From NCBI GenBank assembly GCA_038093515.1, contig JBBPSI010000210.1, forward strand, positions 1-42,860: a stretch of 42,860 nt of DNA. The letters are read 5' to 3'. Below are positions 10,114-21,216 of the stretch, piece after piece. Position 1 is the first letter of the stretch. Every line of letters begins with the position of its first letter. Origin of the DNA: Butyriboletus loyo. Taxonomy: Eukaryota > Basidiomycota > Agaricomycetes > Boletales > Boletaceae. The translations under genes and the position numbers were made by a program. The notes under the pieces are model-generated. The model searched no databases, was not told where the DNA came from, and saw nothing but the letters and a program-made list of their open reading frames with translations.

Positions 10114-10872
10114 GGTATACGCGGGCGGAAGGCAGAGTTGAGCTATGAGGGGGTTACTGGGTTGCTCAAGTGGGCGACGGGCTAGCAAGCCAAATAGTCG
10201 TTTAAAAGACACGATTGCGACGCATTTATGTAAAGGGAAGCGATCGGTACTCGTCAGCGTTCGGGGAGGTTTTTTGTACTTACGTTGGATCATATCCGCG
10301 AAACAGGTGTGTAGTTACCTATTTTTTGACGGCTACATAGTAAGAACTCAGAGAAATTAACTTACTAAGGGTTGATGTGACTGATATCGATCGTTACTGT
10401 GATCGGTTCTGTCACTGGTCAGCGAGCGAAATTAGTGGAGAACCTGGTCAGCCTGGACCAGTCTGCAGGACCACTGTTTACTCCTCAGAAACGGTAGATC
10501 GAACACAAGTCACTGTAATACTGGCAAGCTTAAATTTGAATGAAACCCATGGCCACCGTTTCAGCCCTCAACCAAACAGTTGAGCAGCGAGGGCACTCCT
10601 GCATGCAGGTGGAATCAGCAATGGTTTAAGGTTTGATGGTGATGTAAAAAACAAAATCTTCGAACATATGGTGATGTGCAGGTCCAGCGACAGTACACAC
10701 ACACTAATTGGATATCTCACACTATCGCTAAATGACTGACAATCGTGCGATACGGTATTGATGGGTGAAACTATGATACATGTTGCTACTTGAGCATCTT
10801 CGTCGACTCGGAGGAGCTCGATCATGCAATTCATACACATTGAACGCTTTCCTGACTTCGCCACGTCATACC
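10114..10872. other. Intergenic, no gene seen
   Basis: Unrecognised short frames only. A minus-strand frame ending at 10568 has no ATG start near its N-terminus and no recognisable domain. Confidence 0.35.
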
Positions 10873-11840
10873 CTAAACGTCTCCAGAAGCGTTCTGTGCC
10901 GATGTCGTGTGCATGGCCCTTAAAACTGCGCGGGGTGGAGATGGCTGCCTAACCCTTTGTTGCAGGGCAGAAACCTTGCGGTCCCTGAGCGCACTGGTGT
11001 GGACGGTATACCTGAATTTATGGGCAGGCGTTGGGGGCACGAACCCGCTGGGATGCTTGACGGTTCCGTCCGATTCGCGCACCTCGAAGGGTACCTTGTT
11101 TGAGGGGGGAAGGGTGGTGGCATCGATTTGATCAAAGTCGGACTCGAGAACGCGACGAGCGACGGCCACTGTCTGTGCTGCACGATCTTTCTTCTCGTTA
11201 CGCTCTTTCTCCTTGGCACGTGCGACGTCAGAAGTGCTGGTGTGCCCCGGGCCAGGAACAACAAAGCCAGATGGATGAATGATGCGACCCTCAGCAGCCT
11301 GGTGTTCGACGGGAATCTTGGCCTTCAAACGACGTGTACTGGCAACAACGTCACCCGAAAGGATCAAATTGGCAAGGGAGGGCATCAAGCCCGGTTCCTC
11401 GTGTCTTTGCTCATGTACTTCCTGGAAGGGCAGGAATGTAAATTGATGACAAGGGACGGGAACTGGGCTCACCAAGTCTGTGGAGGAAGTGGCACGGTGC
11501 TGTTTGTATTTGACGAAGAAATCAGGAACGTCGGTTACATTGTAGGAAGTCGAATAGTAGGGGACAGGTGGCGACGTATGGAAGCCACGGGTCTGCTGGG
11601 ACGCAAACGAAAACTGAGGGGTCGAACGAGTGTCCACTGCTTCGCATGGGACTTTGAACGACCTCTGGGGAGAGTCGGATGCGCAGGCGAAAGGGCTGCG
11701 GCGTTGGAAGGTCAACAGCATGCAAAGAATATGAAATGGGATTCATACGTGTCTTTGAGTCTCTCCAAGTGAGCACCTCTGGAGCTGGCGATGACACGCA
11801 AATCTTTCGCACCGCTCATGCGCCTGGAAACGGGAAACAT
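10873..11840 (-). CDS. Conserved-looking mitochondrial protein with two HPSGF motifs, function unknown
   Basis: Three exons: 11840-11749, 11695-11473 and 11421-10873, 287 residues if translation starts at the ATG at 11840 (MFPVSRRMSG...); the second ATG at position 8 is also possible. The first 60 residues are rich in Arg, Ser and Ala, fitting mitochondrial import. A distinctive motif occurs twice: GRIIHPSGFVVPGPGH at about 150-165 and VKHPSGFVPPTPAH at 226-239. Each copy follows a Val/Glu-rich segment, so the protein may contain two diverged repeats. Between them lies a highly charged stretch (EKERNEKKDR), probably helical. I do not recognise the family and assign no function. The first-exon intron (53 bp) and the second (51 bp) both keep frame. 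Confidence 0.65.
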
Positions 11841-12607
11841 TGTTCGGTGGAAAAGAGGGGACACGACAGCACCAGCGAGCCTTAAATAAGGTTGGCGCTG
11901 ATAGCACGTGACTGAGAACCATGACATCATTCACCCTAGTTTCGAACGGCAGAGACCCGGCCCGAGCGTCCGATGACTTTATCAGAGCACAAGAGTGATC
12001 CATCCGATTCTAGTTCGTGGCGTTTTCAGCTGTTTCTCGCACATGCGTAACCACACCGCCTCTGCCACTTTTCCATTTTAGGCGGACTCCACCCCAACCT
12101 TCCATTAGCCGAAAAGACTCACAGGGTCGACCGCACGTTCACACCAGGGTTTCATCTATCTTTGGAAACGCAGGTGATCTCCAGTACTCCGTTGCTTCAA
12201 ACTTCAAGTTTGGGCACGAAACAGGTACGCACCGAACACCCCAGTGCCTGAGCGCTGATCAACGATCAACACTGATCAGTCGAAATCGTCACGCCGTGGG
12301 CCAGTCCGCTGTGAACCCTAATAGTCGTGCGAGCCGTGCATGAGTGTCTCATATTTTTAAGCCAGTGACATCATGGCATGTGCTACCTAATTGCATGTCC
12401 TAAATCCAGTCAAGACGGAAGCACAACAATGGAGAGACACTTCGAGACATGCGTAGAACAATAGATCTGATGTTCGGACCCACGCAGCTTGAAAGTCAGC
12501 CAGGTCCACACTTGATACTACCGCTTAGAGAAAACAGACAGATCGAATCGCAAGTTGACCAGACACTCTTCTTTATTTCCTGACACTATCTGCCTTACAT
12601 TTATGAA
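11841..12607. other. Intergenic, no gene seen
   Basis: Promoter side of two divergent genes, about 770 bp. A plus-strand frame of 108 codons at 12017-12343 shows no recognisable feature. Confidence 0.35.
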
Positions 12608-13207
12608 ATGTCCTCCTCGATGTCTCCAGTGAGCGAACGCTCTCAAGCCCAAGAAGCGCCCTTCCAAAGCGTCATCGATCCCATCGAGTGGCCTTTTGAG
12701 CCGTTTCCCCCGCCCCCACCAGACGGGTATTGGATCCCAAAATTCGCCCCTCCTCCCCCTTCAAAATTCCCTCTTCCACTCCCGGATGTGCCATCGAATC
12801 TGACGCTCGATCCTCCCATCATGGCGCTTACCTATCCACCACCACCCCCTCTCACCGAGGAGGATCCCACCTGGCTCAACCAAATGCTGGCCGACGTGAT
12901 GCGTCAACGCGCGCACCTCGAAATGTGCCTCTCAGAAGCCCAAGCGGACGTGGCAAACGCGTACGTAGAAGCCGGGCTGGCAGACGCGGAGTTGGAAGAG
13001 GAGAGGTCCAAGATGCAAGCCTTTTTGAACATGGTAGCGAGCGTCGCTGGGAATGGGTTCGTTCGGAGGATGTTGGAGGACGTGGAGCATTCTGTCGGGG
13101 TGATGTCCAGGCCTCGAAGGGATGACGACGATAGCGACTACGACTCTACCACTTCCTCCTCATCCAGATCTACGCACAGCGTCCGCGTGCACGGACCCAC
13201 GGTTTGA
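12608..13207 (+). CDS. Proline-rich, coiled-coil protein of unknown function
   Basis: A single uninterrupted ORF of 199 residues starting at ATG 12608. Residues about 25-80 are very rich in proline with FPPPPPDGYW and YPPPPPL runs. Residues about 85-145 are helical and charged, with heptad-like spacing (AHLEMCLSEAQADVANAYVEAG), probably a short coiled coil. The C-terminus is acidic then Ser/Thr-rich (RRDDDDSDYDS followed by a serine run). No known domain is seen. The long open frame with sustained compositional structure argues that it is real; it may be lineage-specific. Confidence 0.5.
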   Translation: MSSSMSPVSERSQAQEAPFQSVIDPIEWPFEPFPPPPPDGYWIPKFAPPPPSKFPLPLPDVPSNLTLDPPIMALTYPPPPPLTEEDPTWLNQMLADVMRQRAHLEMCLSEAQADVANAYVEAGLADAELEEERSKMQAFLNMVASVAGNGFVRRMLEDVEHSVGVMSRPRRDDDDSDYDSTTSSSSRSTHSVRVHGPTV

Positions 13208-14035
13208 CACCCCGGGCCCGAACGCCGATGGTATACATACCGGCGATGCCATTCTTGGTCACGTCACGACCACTAGGGCGGTTCCAACGTGCGACGATAC
13301 CATCTCAGCCGTATCATTATCAATCATTCACCGGATCGTCACCATATCATACACTCGTAGGCCGCACTACATTAGAAGATACGTGTCAAGGTTTTCTCTG
13401 CTTGTGGCGGTATAAATCACAGCGCCCGATGGCGCTCGGATAAGGTTCCAGATGCTTATCGTTCGGCAGTCCCGGCCCGACCGACAATTAGAGTCAGATT
13501 AGTGACTGCTGCGGCAGACGTCTCAGGGCAATCGCAAGTGTTATGTCGGTTGTGCAAATGAATAAAATTTGCAGTCCCAGCGCTTTGCTTATCGACGTGG
13601 AGCTAGGAAAGCATGGCGGAACATCCGCACATATATTCCCACCGCAAACGTTTTGTCCGATTGCAGTTCATTATCACGCGCTTCGTGCAATTCACAACTG
13701 CGCACCTTTTCTCGTCTGATCGCAGTTCATTTTCACCCGCTGCGCCATGGAAGTTGCGGCTCACTTATGGTAGATCTTACTCGCCACTGGCCACCCTGTA
13801 CCCCCTACACCTGTGGGAAAGAGTGCACAGTTTTGAATTGCACGAAGCGCGTGAGTACGCCAGCACCAACTCAAAGAATCCAGCGAAAAGACCGCTCATG
13901 GATCTGAAATAACTTCACCGACCATTCCAAAAAACTATCTGCGTAGCAGCCACAGTCCGATGATCGCTACACCTCATTCTGAGAGCTTTACAACTCTGAA
14001 AGTGGTCACCACACGCTTTCCCGCCCATCTGGTGT
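13208..14035. other. Intergenic, no gene seen
   Basis: About 830 bp with short frames only on both strands; nothing recognisable. Confidence 0.35.
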
Positions 14036-14569
14036 CTATTTCCAATCAACTAAGCGTAATAGGCCGAACAACAACACACAGGTATCCTTCACGGACGGGT
14101 TTCTGCACAGCAAGATCAAGTAGTAGACCCCCCACGAAATCTCGACCACCAGCTTCAGGTAGAAAAACGCCCCTGACAACATGATGCAAGCTGTGAGTCG
14201 CACTGGCCCGTTGAAAGGCTTAAGGGACCGAGCAAGCTTGACGAGCTTGACCTGGATCGTCAGCAGCTTGATGACGACGATCGTGAAGATGAGAAACGAG
14301 ACTACGGATCGCTTGACCATGTGTCTGCTGACTCGGAACGTGATGATAGCGAGCGTGAGTTGTTTGAAGACGCGGTTCTAGCAATTCTCAGTGGGAAGAC
14401 GACTGTCGCTCGCAACCGGACTCACCCTTTGCGTCCGTATGTATTCTTGACTGTCTTTCCACTTCAGAAACTCGTAATCTCGCCCAGAAAGCATGTAGGC
14501 GATGACGACGGCTTTGGTGAAGAGCATGGCGGTAAAGGATATCATGTAGAGCGGTCGAGAAGGTATCAT
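14036..14569 (-). CDS. Small predicted membrane protein, unknown family, 5' end uncertain
   Basis: Two exons can be joined cleanly: 14569-14426 and 14377-14036 (48-bp intron), giving 161 residues from the ATG at 14569. Hydrophobic stretches include MISFTAMLFTKAVVIAYML near the start, VVSFLIFTIVVIKLLTIQV in the middle and ACIMLSGAFFYLKLVVEI followed by VYYLILLC, so three or four membrane segments are likely. The segment after the first membrane stretch is polar (GRDYEFLKWKDSQEYIRTQR). The frame extends upstream of 14569, and another hydrophobic minus-strand frame at 15031-15240 may belong to the same gene, making the present model a C-terminal part. No family is recognised. Confidence 0.4.
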
Positions 14570-15610
14570 CCTGTAGGTCGGTGGGCCGTGTGGCTTGCAC
14601 GACGATCTTGCTTTTCTTTTCGAATGGATCCGTGAGTTGCGACTCCGACGTGCCCGAGGGTGTGATAGCTTAAGGGCATGCGGGACGCCATCGCAAATGG
14701 GACTAGCAAAAGGCGATGCTCAGCCCTAGACACAATGATAATACCTCGCTAAAGGGGTCGAAATTTAAACCTGGTCGACAATAGAAGGGTGCTTCGCAAA
14801 ATTTGATGGCGGCTCGGGCGCCGAGTTGGTCCAAAATGCAGACCAGTTAAACAGATCGAAACTTTAAAGATGTGTATGAGGACAGTGCATCGAATGGTGA
14901 ACGAAGGGACGCCGACATCCTGGCAGGGACGAATGCTCTGCCACCTTACTCCCAATTGCCATAGCAAAAGTCCAATAATGGGATGCGCTTCCCGACCCCA
15001 CCCCTATGCCTCCTGCAAGGTCCGGGCGCACTAGAGTACAGAAATGAGTGTAGTTTGAAATGGGTCGGGAATTGCTTGAGGTGTGAGGTCCATCGCGGAC
15101 GTTTGAACTCCCCGGAACACGATATACATGCTCAGAAGCTTGCTAGTTAGAATGAACCCCTCGCAGAGGCAACTAAACTTTGTGAGCGCCGAGATAAATC
15201 GGATCCAAGGCGTTCCCGACATTGGACTCGACCGCAACATGCTGGTGTCTCTTTGGTTTGCCTATGGGAGACTCCACCTTGGGTACCGATGAGACGAAGC
15301 TCGGTCGTCACATTTTTTATCTTCGTTACTTGGCGCCGGGGAACGATGGTAAGGAATAGCGTCGGCCATGAGCGAGGGACGCCGCGGTTGGTGGCAGTGG
15401 GCTCGAGAGCGTCATAGAGAAGGCAACGAGGCCTTGAGTACGGTTAGTGTGGTCACCGCTATGCGGTACCGGAATTTTGGTGGGTCGCGCTCGTGGAAAT
15501 GGGAAGGAGCTGTACGTAGCAATGGCTCCATGGAAAAAGCAAAGTGATTGATTGATCAGAGTACATAAGTAACTCAGTGAGTTTGCACTCCAAAAACCCT
15601 TGCCAATGAG
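14570..15610. other. Unresolved region, possibly 5' exons of the membrane protein
   Basis: Contains a minus-strand frame at 15031-15240 with a hydrophobic core (LLSMYIVFRGV) and another at 14749-14967. They cannot be joined with confidence. A minus-strand frame at 15326-15751 overlaps the F-box gene and is probably a shadow. Confidence 0.3.
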
Positions 15611-17270
15611 ATGCAAGCTTCTGCAAATACATTCACGACCACATCCACCATTCTCTTTCCATGTGAAATCATCTTTCATATCTTGCATTTCTTGGGCCCG
15701 TGCGAGGTCATCCGACTGCGTCTGGTGCGAACAGCTGTCGGGCGTGGTCAATGATTCTGATCCATCTTTGCTAGGTGTCGAAGCAACTCAACGGCATCAC
15801 TCACGATGCCCGATTATGGAGGACATTGTATACCAATTCATGCTTGCCTCGTCCCTCTGGACCATTCCTGTGGCAATCCAGGCAGTTTCTAGAACGTGTA
15901 TTGATCCACTCAGCGCGTGTATCCCGGACATGGACTTCGCAACCCATCAGTGTTGTTTCTCGTGTACAAGGCCCACGGATATCTACAAAACCGTCTCCGA
16001 TATCAACCTCGTTTAGCTTTCTCTTTGGGAGATTGTTCATCTGGTATGAAGGACAGCAACTCCTCGCCCAGGATCTCGAAACCGGGGCAGGTCAGCTTTT
16101 ATGGGAGGGCACTGAACCCATATCGTCACTCGACGTTTGCTCATTGACGTTTCCTGATGCCGAGCGCATTTTTGTTGCTCTACGTCACGTAGACGAACCT
16201 ATTTCCCAGCGTACGCCGATGCACGTGCATTTCCTGTTTGCCTCGTTCTTCCCTGATCCTGATTGTACCATTCCCCAGCAAGCTTTTGGAGTTTCCGTTA
16301 CAAGATGACGTACGCCCAATGTTAGGTCCTTTGACCTTTGAGATGGACTTGCCGGAATATGCGAATTTTCCCCTGTCTGCCAGCGCGCCCTTTTTGTTCC
16401 TTCATGGTGGCATAGACCACTTATTCGGGTTTCCCTACGAGCCTATGGTAATGGACACGCGAACTCGGGCCTCGTACAGATTTCCTGTGTTCAGTTCCAG
16501 CCTCGTGGGTAGTCCCGTTGTCGTCGAGTTTGTGTGCATGCTCATCGGTGTCGTAGGACGCGGTTATCAACAGAGAGCCCCGTCCTTGGTGGCCTGGGTT
16601 CACCGTGCTCTCAGGAGGTCACATCATCGTCTTTCATCCCTGGCGACACTGGGACCCTCCAGTGACTCTCATCCAGATATTCGCCGCTCCAGAACCATCG
16701 TCACACCTGTCTGATATCGACATGGGCCAACTTCGCCTCACGCATGAAGTTCTCGTTGAGTATTGTCATGTACCCAGTCACCACCTCCGCGGCGCCATTG
16801 TGGATCCGGCAACCGGGGAGACCAACGTACGGTTTCTGAGCACCGACATACGCCACGGGCAGACCCATTATTTTTGCGTCGACATCACGATTCCAGCGAT
16901 AGACCTGGGATCCACGAAGGTCCTCCCCATGTTCGTCAACGCACAAGAGCTTCTTGTTCTTCCAGGGCAGAGACGGACTGTCTTCTTGGATGCTTCCAAC
17001 GATGGACACGGAAGAGGGATGCTGACCCTGTCCTTGTCAGAGACCCACTGGCAAGATCTTAGCGACTATCCTCTCGTCCTCTATAAATTCTCGATCGATG
17101 CCAGTGGAGAGCATTGTACAGCTGTGATCAGTGAACCCAGCAATCTGACCCGGCAAGACGTGTTCCAGTATGCGGACTGCTGTGTATTTGATGGCGTCAG
17201 AGGAAGGTTTTGTCACCATCTGGAGGCAAGCTATGATCGTTATGGTTTGGTGGTACTCGGTCTCCACTAG
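15611..17270 (+). CDS. F-box protein
   Basis: Probable substrate-recognition subunit of an SCF ubiquitin ligase. Four exons, 15611-15724, 15775-16235, 16279-16504 and 16557-17270, 504 residues. The F-box is near the N-terminus and is completed by the first splice: PCEIIFHILHFLGPCEVIRL then VSKQLNGITHDARLWRTLY. The rest (about 420 residues) has no zinc finger, LRR or WD pattern I can define; segments such as GGHIIVFHPWRHWDPP suggest a beta-rich, possibly propeller-like fold. This architecture is common in large, rapidly diversifying F-box families of Agaricomycetes. The start ATG at 15611 is the nearest in frame to the F-box. The intron at 16236-16278 (43 bp) is the shortest and least certain. 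Confidence 0.8.
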
Positions 17271-17826
17271 CTTTCGCGTGGAACCCTGGGTGGCCACCGG
17301 TCAGTCACGGTCTGCACCATGCTTTGTTTACTTCTATCGCTGACCCATATATCTTTTTATGTTCCCAGTCGCACCCGGGACGTGTTGCAGATCCTGCCTT
17401 GTTGTGATAACTCGCGTGCTCGCAGAGGGGGAATTGTGAATGACAAGGTTTCTGAAGGTGTCGAAGCGGTCGTTATGATTGGGAGGAAAGCTACATCTAG
17501 ATCATAGATGGGAGGTAACTCTGCCATGAACATTATCGATGAATCAAGGCAGACGATTTGCCCGTGACACTCATTAGTTCAAACGATGGTTCCATTTCTG
17601 AACTGACAATCCTTGCGAGACGGTGAAACGCGGTTCTTAATCTGTGGGGATGGAGCCTAACGTCAGATACTTCATAAGACCGTCATCAGGATCGCCACAA
17701 GTGACTAAAGGTGTGATGCCATGGGCTCGACCAAGTACGCTAGCGACCACCAAAAAAAGCTAGAAGATCTTTATCATGGAAGACTCCAACCTCGCTTCGA
17801 TCCAATTGACAACCAAGAATCGATAA
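17271..17826. other. Intergenic, no gene seen
   Basis: About 550 bp with no recognisable coding sequence between the F-box gene and a decayed oxidoreductase. Confidence 0.4.
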
Positions 17827-18678
17827 ATGGCCCCTGTTATCAACAAACGTATCATCTTGAATTCCTCGTGAGCATACAACCTCTAGGTGAAGAAAATCGT
17901 GCCGAGCCTCCAACAACCAGACTCTTTCGTTCTTGGTCAGACGACGGTGCTTGACGGCAGCCAGACGTCCGACGTGGATAGCGTCTCTTTGAATGGAGGT
18001 GTCTTACTCGAGACCCTCGTGTTGTCCTTGGAACCCTACGTCCTCGCCAAGATGAGACCAGGTCTTTCTGCGGGTGCTTCCAAGCCGCGTTCAACGATGA
18101 TCCGTCCCTTGACGACATGGTCAGATTAGCCCACAAGATCGGAGATTCGCAAGTGCTTCGTTTACTTGATATCCTTCGTTTGCTCTAATTCCCTCTCCCA
18201 CGGAGTCATCGTGCGTTCGGAGGGTCCTGCTTTCCAGGTCGGAGATCACCTGTACGGATTCTACCGTGAGCGTAGTAACTCGTCCCATCGAACATGGATC
18301 CATAGCTTTCGAGGAGTTACTCGGTTCAGACCAATACCGAAGCTTTCAGCAAAATAGACAACCCGCGTGGCCTCCCTTGGAGTGTGTTCGTTCACCGTCG
18401 TTGAGTTGATGCGCTCGTTTTCCAACAGGCAAGGCCGCATACTTTGGCTGGAAAGAGCATTCCCGTGCAAAGGAAGTGAGCTCGTTCTGCCCGCCTTCTC
18501 CTCGCTGCTCGTCGCGAAGGAATTCTCGTTCAATGGACCAGGAGGAAGTGCCCGCTTTGCTCGCATCGAAAGAGCTGACTTACCGGGAGGATGTCACGAA
18601 CTGGGGCTGGAGAATGCCGAGGTGGCGTTCGACCATTTCCTGAAACCCGCTCCGGAAAGCCTAGCGATGAGAGACTAG
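17827..18678 (+). pseudogene. Decayed NADP-dependent oxidoreductase (zinc-type ADH-like, LTB4DH/PTGR family)
   Basis: Pieces of a medium-chain reductase appear in order but cannot be joined. Exon 1 (17827-17867) starts MAPVINKRII as in this family. After a 39-bp intron it continues FVLGQTTVLD...DSVSLNGGVLLETLVLSLEPY, then loses similarity for about 130 bp. SHGVIVRSEGPAFQVGDHLYGF appears at about 18190-18265, then FEELLG. A shifted frame gives FSKIDNPRGLPWSVFV, and a further segment gives GKAAYFGWKEHSRAKE. The whole cofactor-binding Rossmann region (normally about 150 residues) is absent. The end is also split between two frames: EEVPALLASKELTYREDVT then GLENAEVAFDHFLK. At least two frameshifts plus an internal deletion mean it cannot make an active enzyme. 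Confidence 0.75.
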
Positions 18679-18796
18679 CTTCAGCCAACTAACCGGGGAC
18701 AGATCCGGGCGCGATGTTGTAAACAATCCCATACTACACATGCCAGGATTGATTTCTCGTTTTTTTTTTGTGGTGAGCGCATGGACCAACCCATAG

Positions 18797-20640
18797 TCAT
18801 TCAGTGCATGCTCTGTAAATATCTTCTGGTATGAGACCGTCCAGCACATCGATGAATTCTCCCAACTGGACCCATTGGAGGCCTGGAACGGGTGTACCCT
18901 CATGCATAACACGGACGAATCGACCACCGTCCGTATCGCGCCAAACCTTTAGACAGGTTACACGGGGTCACCAGATCATGAAGTCCACCCACCTCCATGA
19001 CGATCTCGCTACCCATAGCAGGCCACTTCAACACACCACCGTTCGACGCCTTCCCAAGTCCGAGACCAGCTGCGAGTCGAATCATAGACCCATCATGTCC
19101 CACGTAAAACCTCAACTTGTGAGTTTCATCCCCCGATCGAAAGCGTTCGAAATTGTGTAACAATTCAGTGAAGAACACGCCTAGGTATGCGGACGTCCGA
19201 CTAAGTTTTTATTTTTGGCCATGCAAAGGAACCTCCATCGGACGGGATGAGCTCACCGAATGTAAGTGACGTATATGTAGAAGCGTTCTGCGCCGAATTC
19301 CATATGTAGCTTCGCGAGCTCGTCAGACCCGATGCGACGACATTGTCACAGTGTGCAGCACCCACTTGTATTCCCAATCTCCGAGAGCGAACACGGTATT
19401 AGCATCTTCCCGGGAAACACATGCGCCAGTGGCATTGCAGGGAAGCGGATGGCCGTGACAGGTGCGGGAGCTGAACGTATCAAAGAAATGATCGTCTGTG
19501 CGAAGGCTCAAAAAATTACTGGGCCCTGAAATCGTGACAAGAGCCGCAAGTACGCACACCACGAGTTCCACACGCTCAGACCTGTTGTACCCAGCGTGTT
19601 ATCCAACCTTTGTTGAAGATCCTGATACCGTACGAGATGATCTGTCCATACAGGCACGGATTGGTGCGCTGCACGGATAGCGTTTGCGTTCGGACAGCCA
19701 TAGTTGGGGACTAACGAGTCAATCTTGAAAAAAAAGGGGGGAAAGGACATTGAACGAAAAAAAAAGACGAAAACAAACAAACGTTTTTGGGCTGAGTATA
19801 TATCGGCCATCCTCGTCCAGTGGTGCCCGGGTCCATCCCATACAAGATTGCACCCGCAACCTGGTGCGTACGGGCTTCGGTAGACGTTCGAACGTAAATG
19901 TCCCGCGGATCCACCGTGTCCAAGAACCCAAGCGCGTCGTGATAGACAGACCAAAAGTCCTATGAATTCAGACTAGGCGTCGAGAACTAGACAGCGGGAC
20001 GAATGGAGCGAAACGGACCTGCCCGTGCTTGATAGCATCCTCTACACCCTCGTGCGTCAGTTGACCAGCATCACACGTGCCTGGCCAAATTTGCGAGACA
20101 AAGGGGTGCCATTCGGGTATGACAGTCTCGTGGTACACGGGCGTGGTCCCAGCAGCGTAGTCCTGTTGGATAAAGTCGTCACAGTTCCATCCCGAAATGG
20201 GGTTGAGGAACTGTTCGTCGGGGTACAAGTTATCAGGGGTCCGCTAGACAAAAAGAATAAGCGATAACATGACTAGAAGGAAACAAGAAGATCGTACCTT
20301 GTGGTGACGAATGACAACATTCAAGTATTCTAGTGTGGCCTCGGGATCTTCAGGTTTTGGATAATGTTGAGAGTTGACATGGGGAGCGTTGCAGTAATTG
20401 TACGTGTTCCACGGTTGGTCACTCGGGGTGACTGAAGAGTTGTAGATGCCTGTGTTGTTCAAGGAGAGCTGCTGTCAGTTTAAAAGAAAATCAGGTGCGC
20501 TCTAGCCCACGAAGAAAGTAAGGTCTTGAGAAAGAGGAGTACCATCGTGAACTGCGTGGTACTGAGCTGCCAGTTCAGAGGCAGAGTCCAGGGCATCAGG
20601 ACATTGACTTGGTGCAAATACTGTCGGGACGATATAGAGT
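18797..20640 (-). CDS. Histidine phosphatase superfamily protein (acid phosphatase-like), 5' end unresolved
   Basis: Clade-2 histidine phosphatase, probably extracellular or secretory. Exons on the minus strand: about 20640-20511, 20471-20298, 20243-20019, 19959-19783, 19723-19558, 19495-19366, 19309-19257, 19180-18993, 18946-18797. The catalytic N-terminal motif is LNVVIRHHKRTPDN, split by an intron after RHHK, where the family's RHG has His in place of Gly. A conserved arginine follows in IYVRTSTEARTHQVAG. The second catalytic motif is YVGHDGSMIRL near the C-terminus (the HD pair). Cysteine pairs in CHGHPLPCNATGAC suggest disulphides. It ends DIYRACTE. The upstream part (VFAPSQCPDALDSASELAAQ) is coding, but I could not find the exon with the start and signal peptide. 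Phytase, phosphatase or a sugar-phosphate substrate cannot be decided. Confidence 0.82.
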
Positions 20641-21216
20641 AGCCTCCAAGAAGCATCCGTTTGGGGAACTATTGCAGAACTTCATAAATCGGATGGAGTC
20701 TATTGATGGCCCCCTCAGAACAATAGTATGGATGATAGTCATCATTGTGTAAACGGCTAACGCGAAGCGGGAGAAGTCATTTGACAAACGGTAAACCACG
20801 TCGAGTGGGCTGTCATCTCTCCACTCGTCCTTCATTTCCGAGAATAAGAGTCTAAGAATTTATCCGTCGCGAGTGAAATTGTCGTCCTACCGTGCGCAAT
20901 ACGGGTATGATAGATCTAGTGAAGTGTACGGTATTATGTATAGGAAGAACATTACATCAATCAATTACACCACAAGGGGGGCCAAACAAAAATGTAACGT
21001 GTCCCAGAAGCGGACGGCATGAACATGAAAGGTAGGACGAAGAAGTTCACCCCTGGAAAGCGGGTATGTACTAGCGTCTTTCAACGCGCCAAAGTCCATG
21101 ACCGCTTTTTGGCGCATGGACTCGACGCTGAAGAAAGGGAGATGCCCTGCCAGACACCCACAAGCAGGCGCAGGGCACTCCTACCAACCCCACTCAGGCC
21201 AGGTTGAACGGAATTT
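20641..21216. other. Promoter region of the phosphatase, no other gene seen
   Basis: Must contain the missing first exon of the histidine phosphatase. A minus-strand frame at 20596-20835 starts at ATG, but its frame does not match the phosphatase frame, so any link requires another splice. Confidence 0.35.

Noticed and set aside
10568..10864. 98-codon minus-strand ORF with several cysteines
   Set aside because: No ATG near the start, no zinc-finger spacing beyond CMNC, and a low-complexity end.
15326..15751. 141-codon minus-strand ORF
   Set aside because: It overlaps the first exon of the F-box gene, lacks any domain and is best explained as a shadow.
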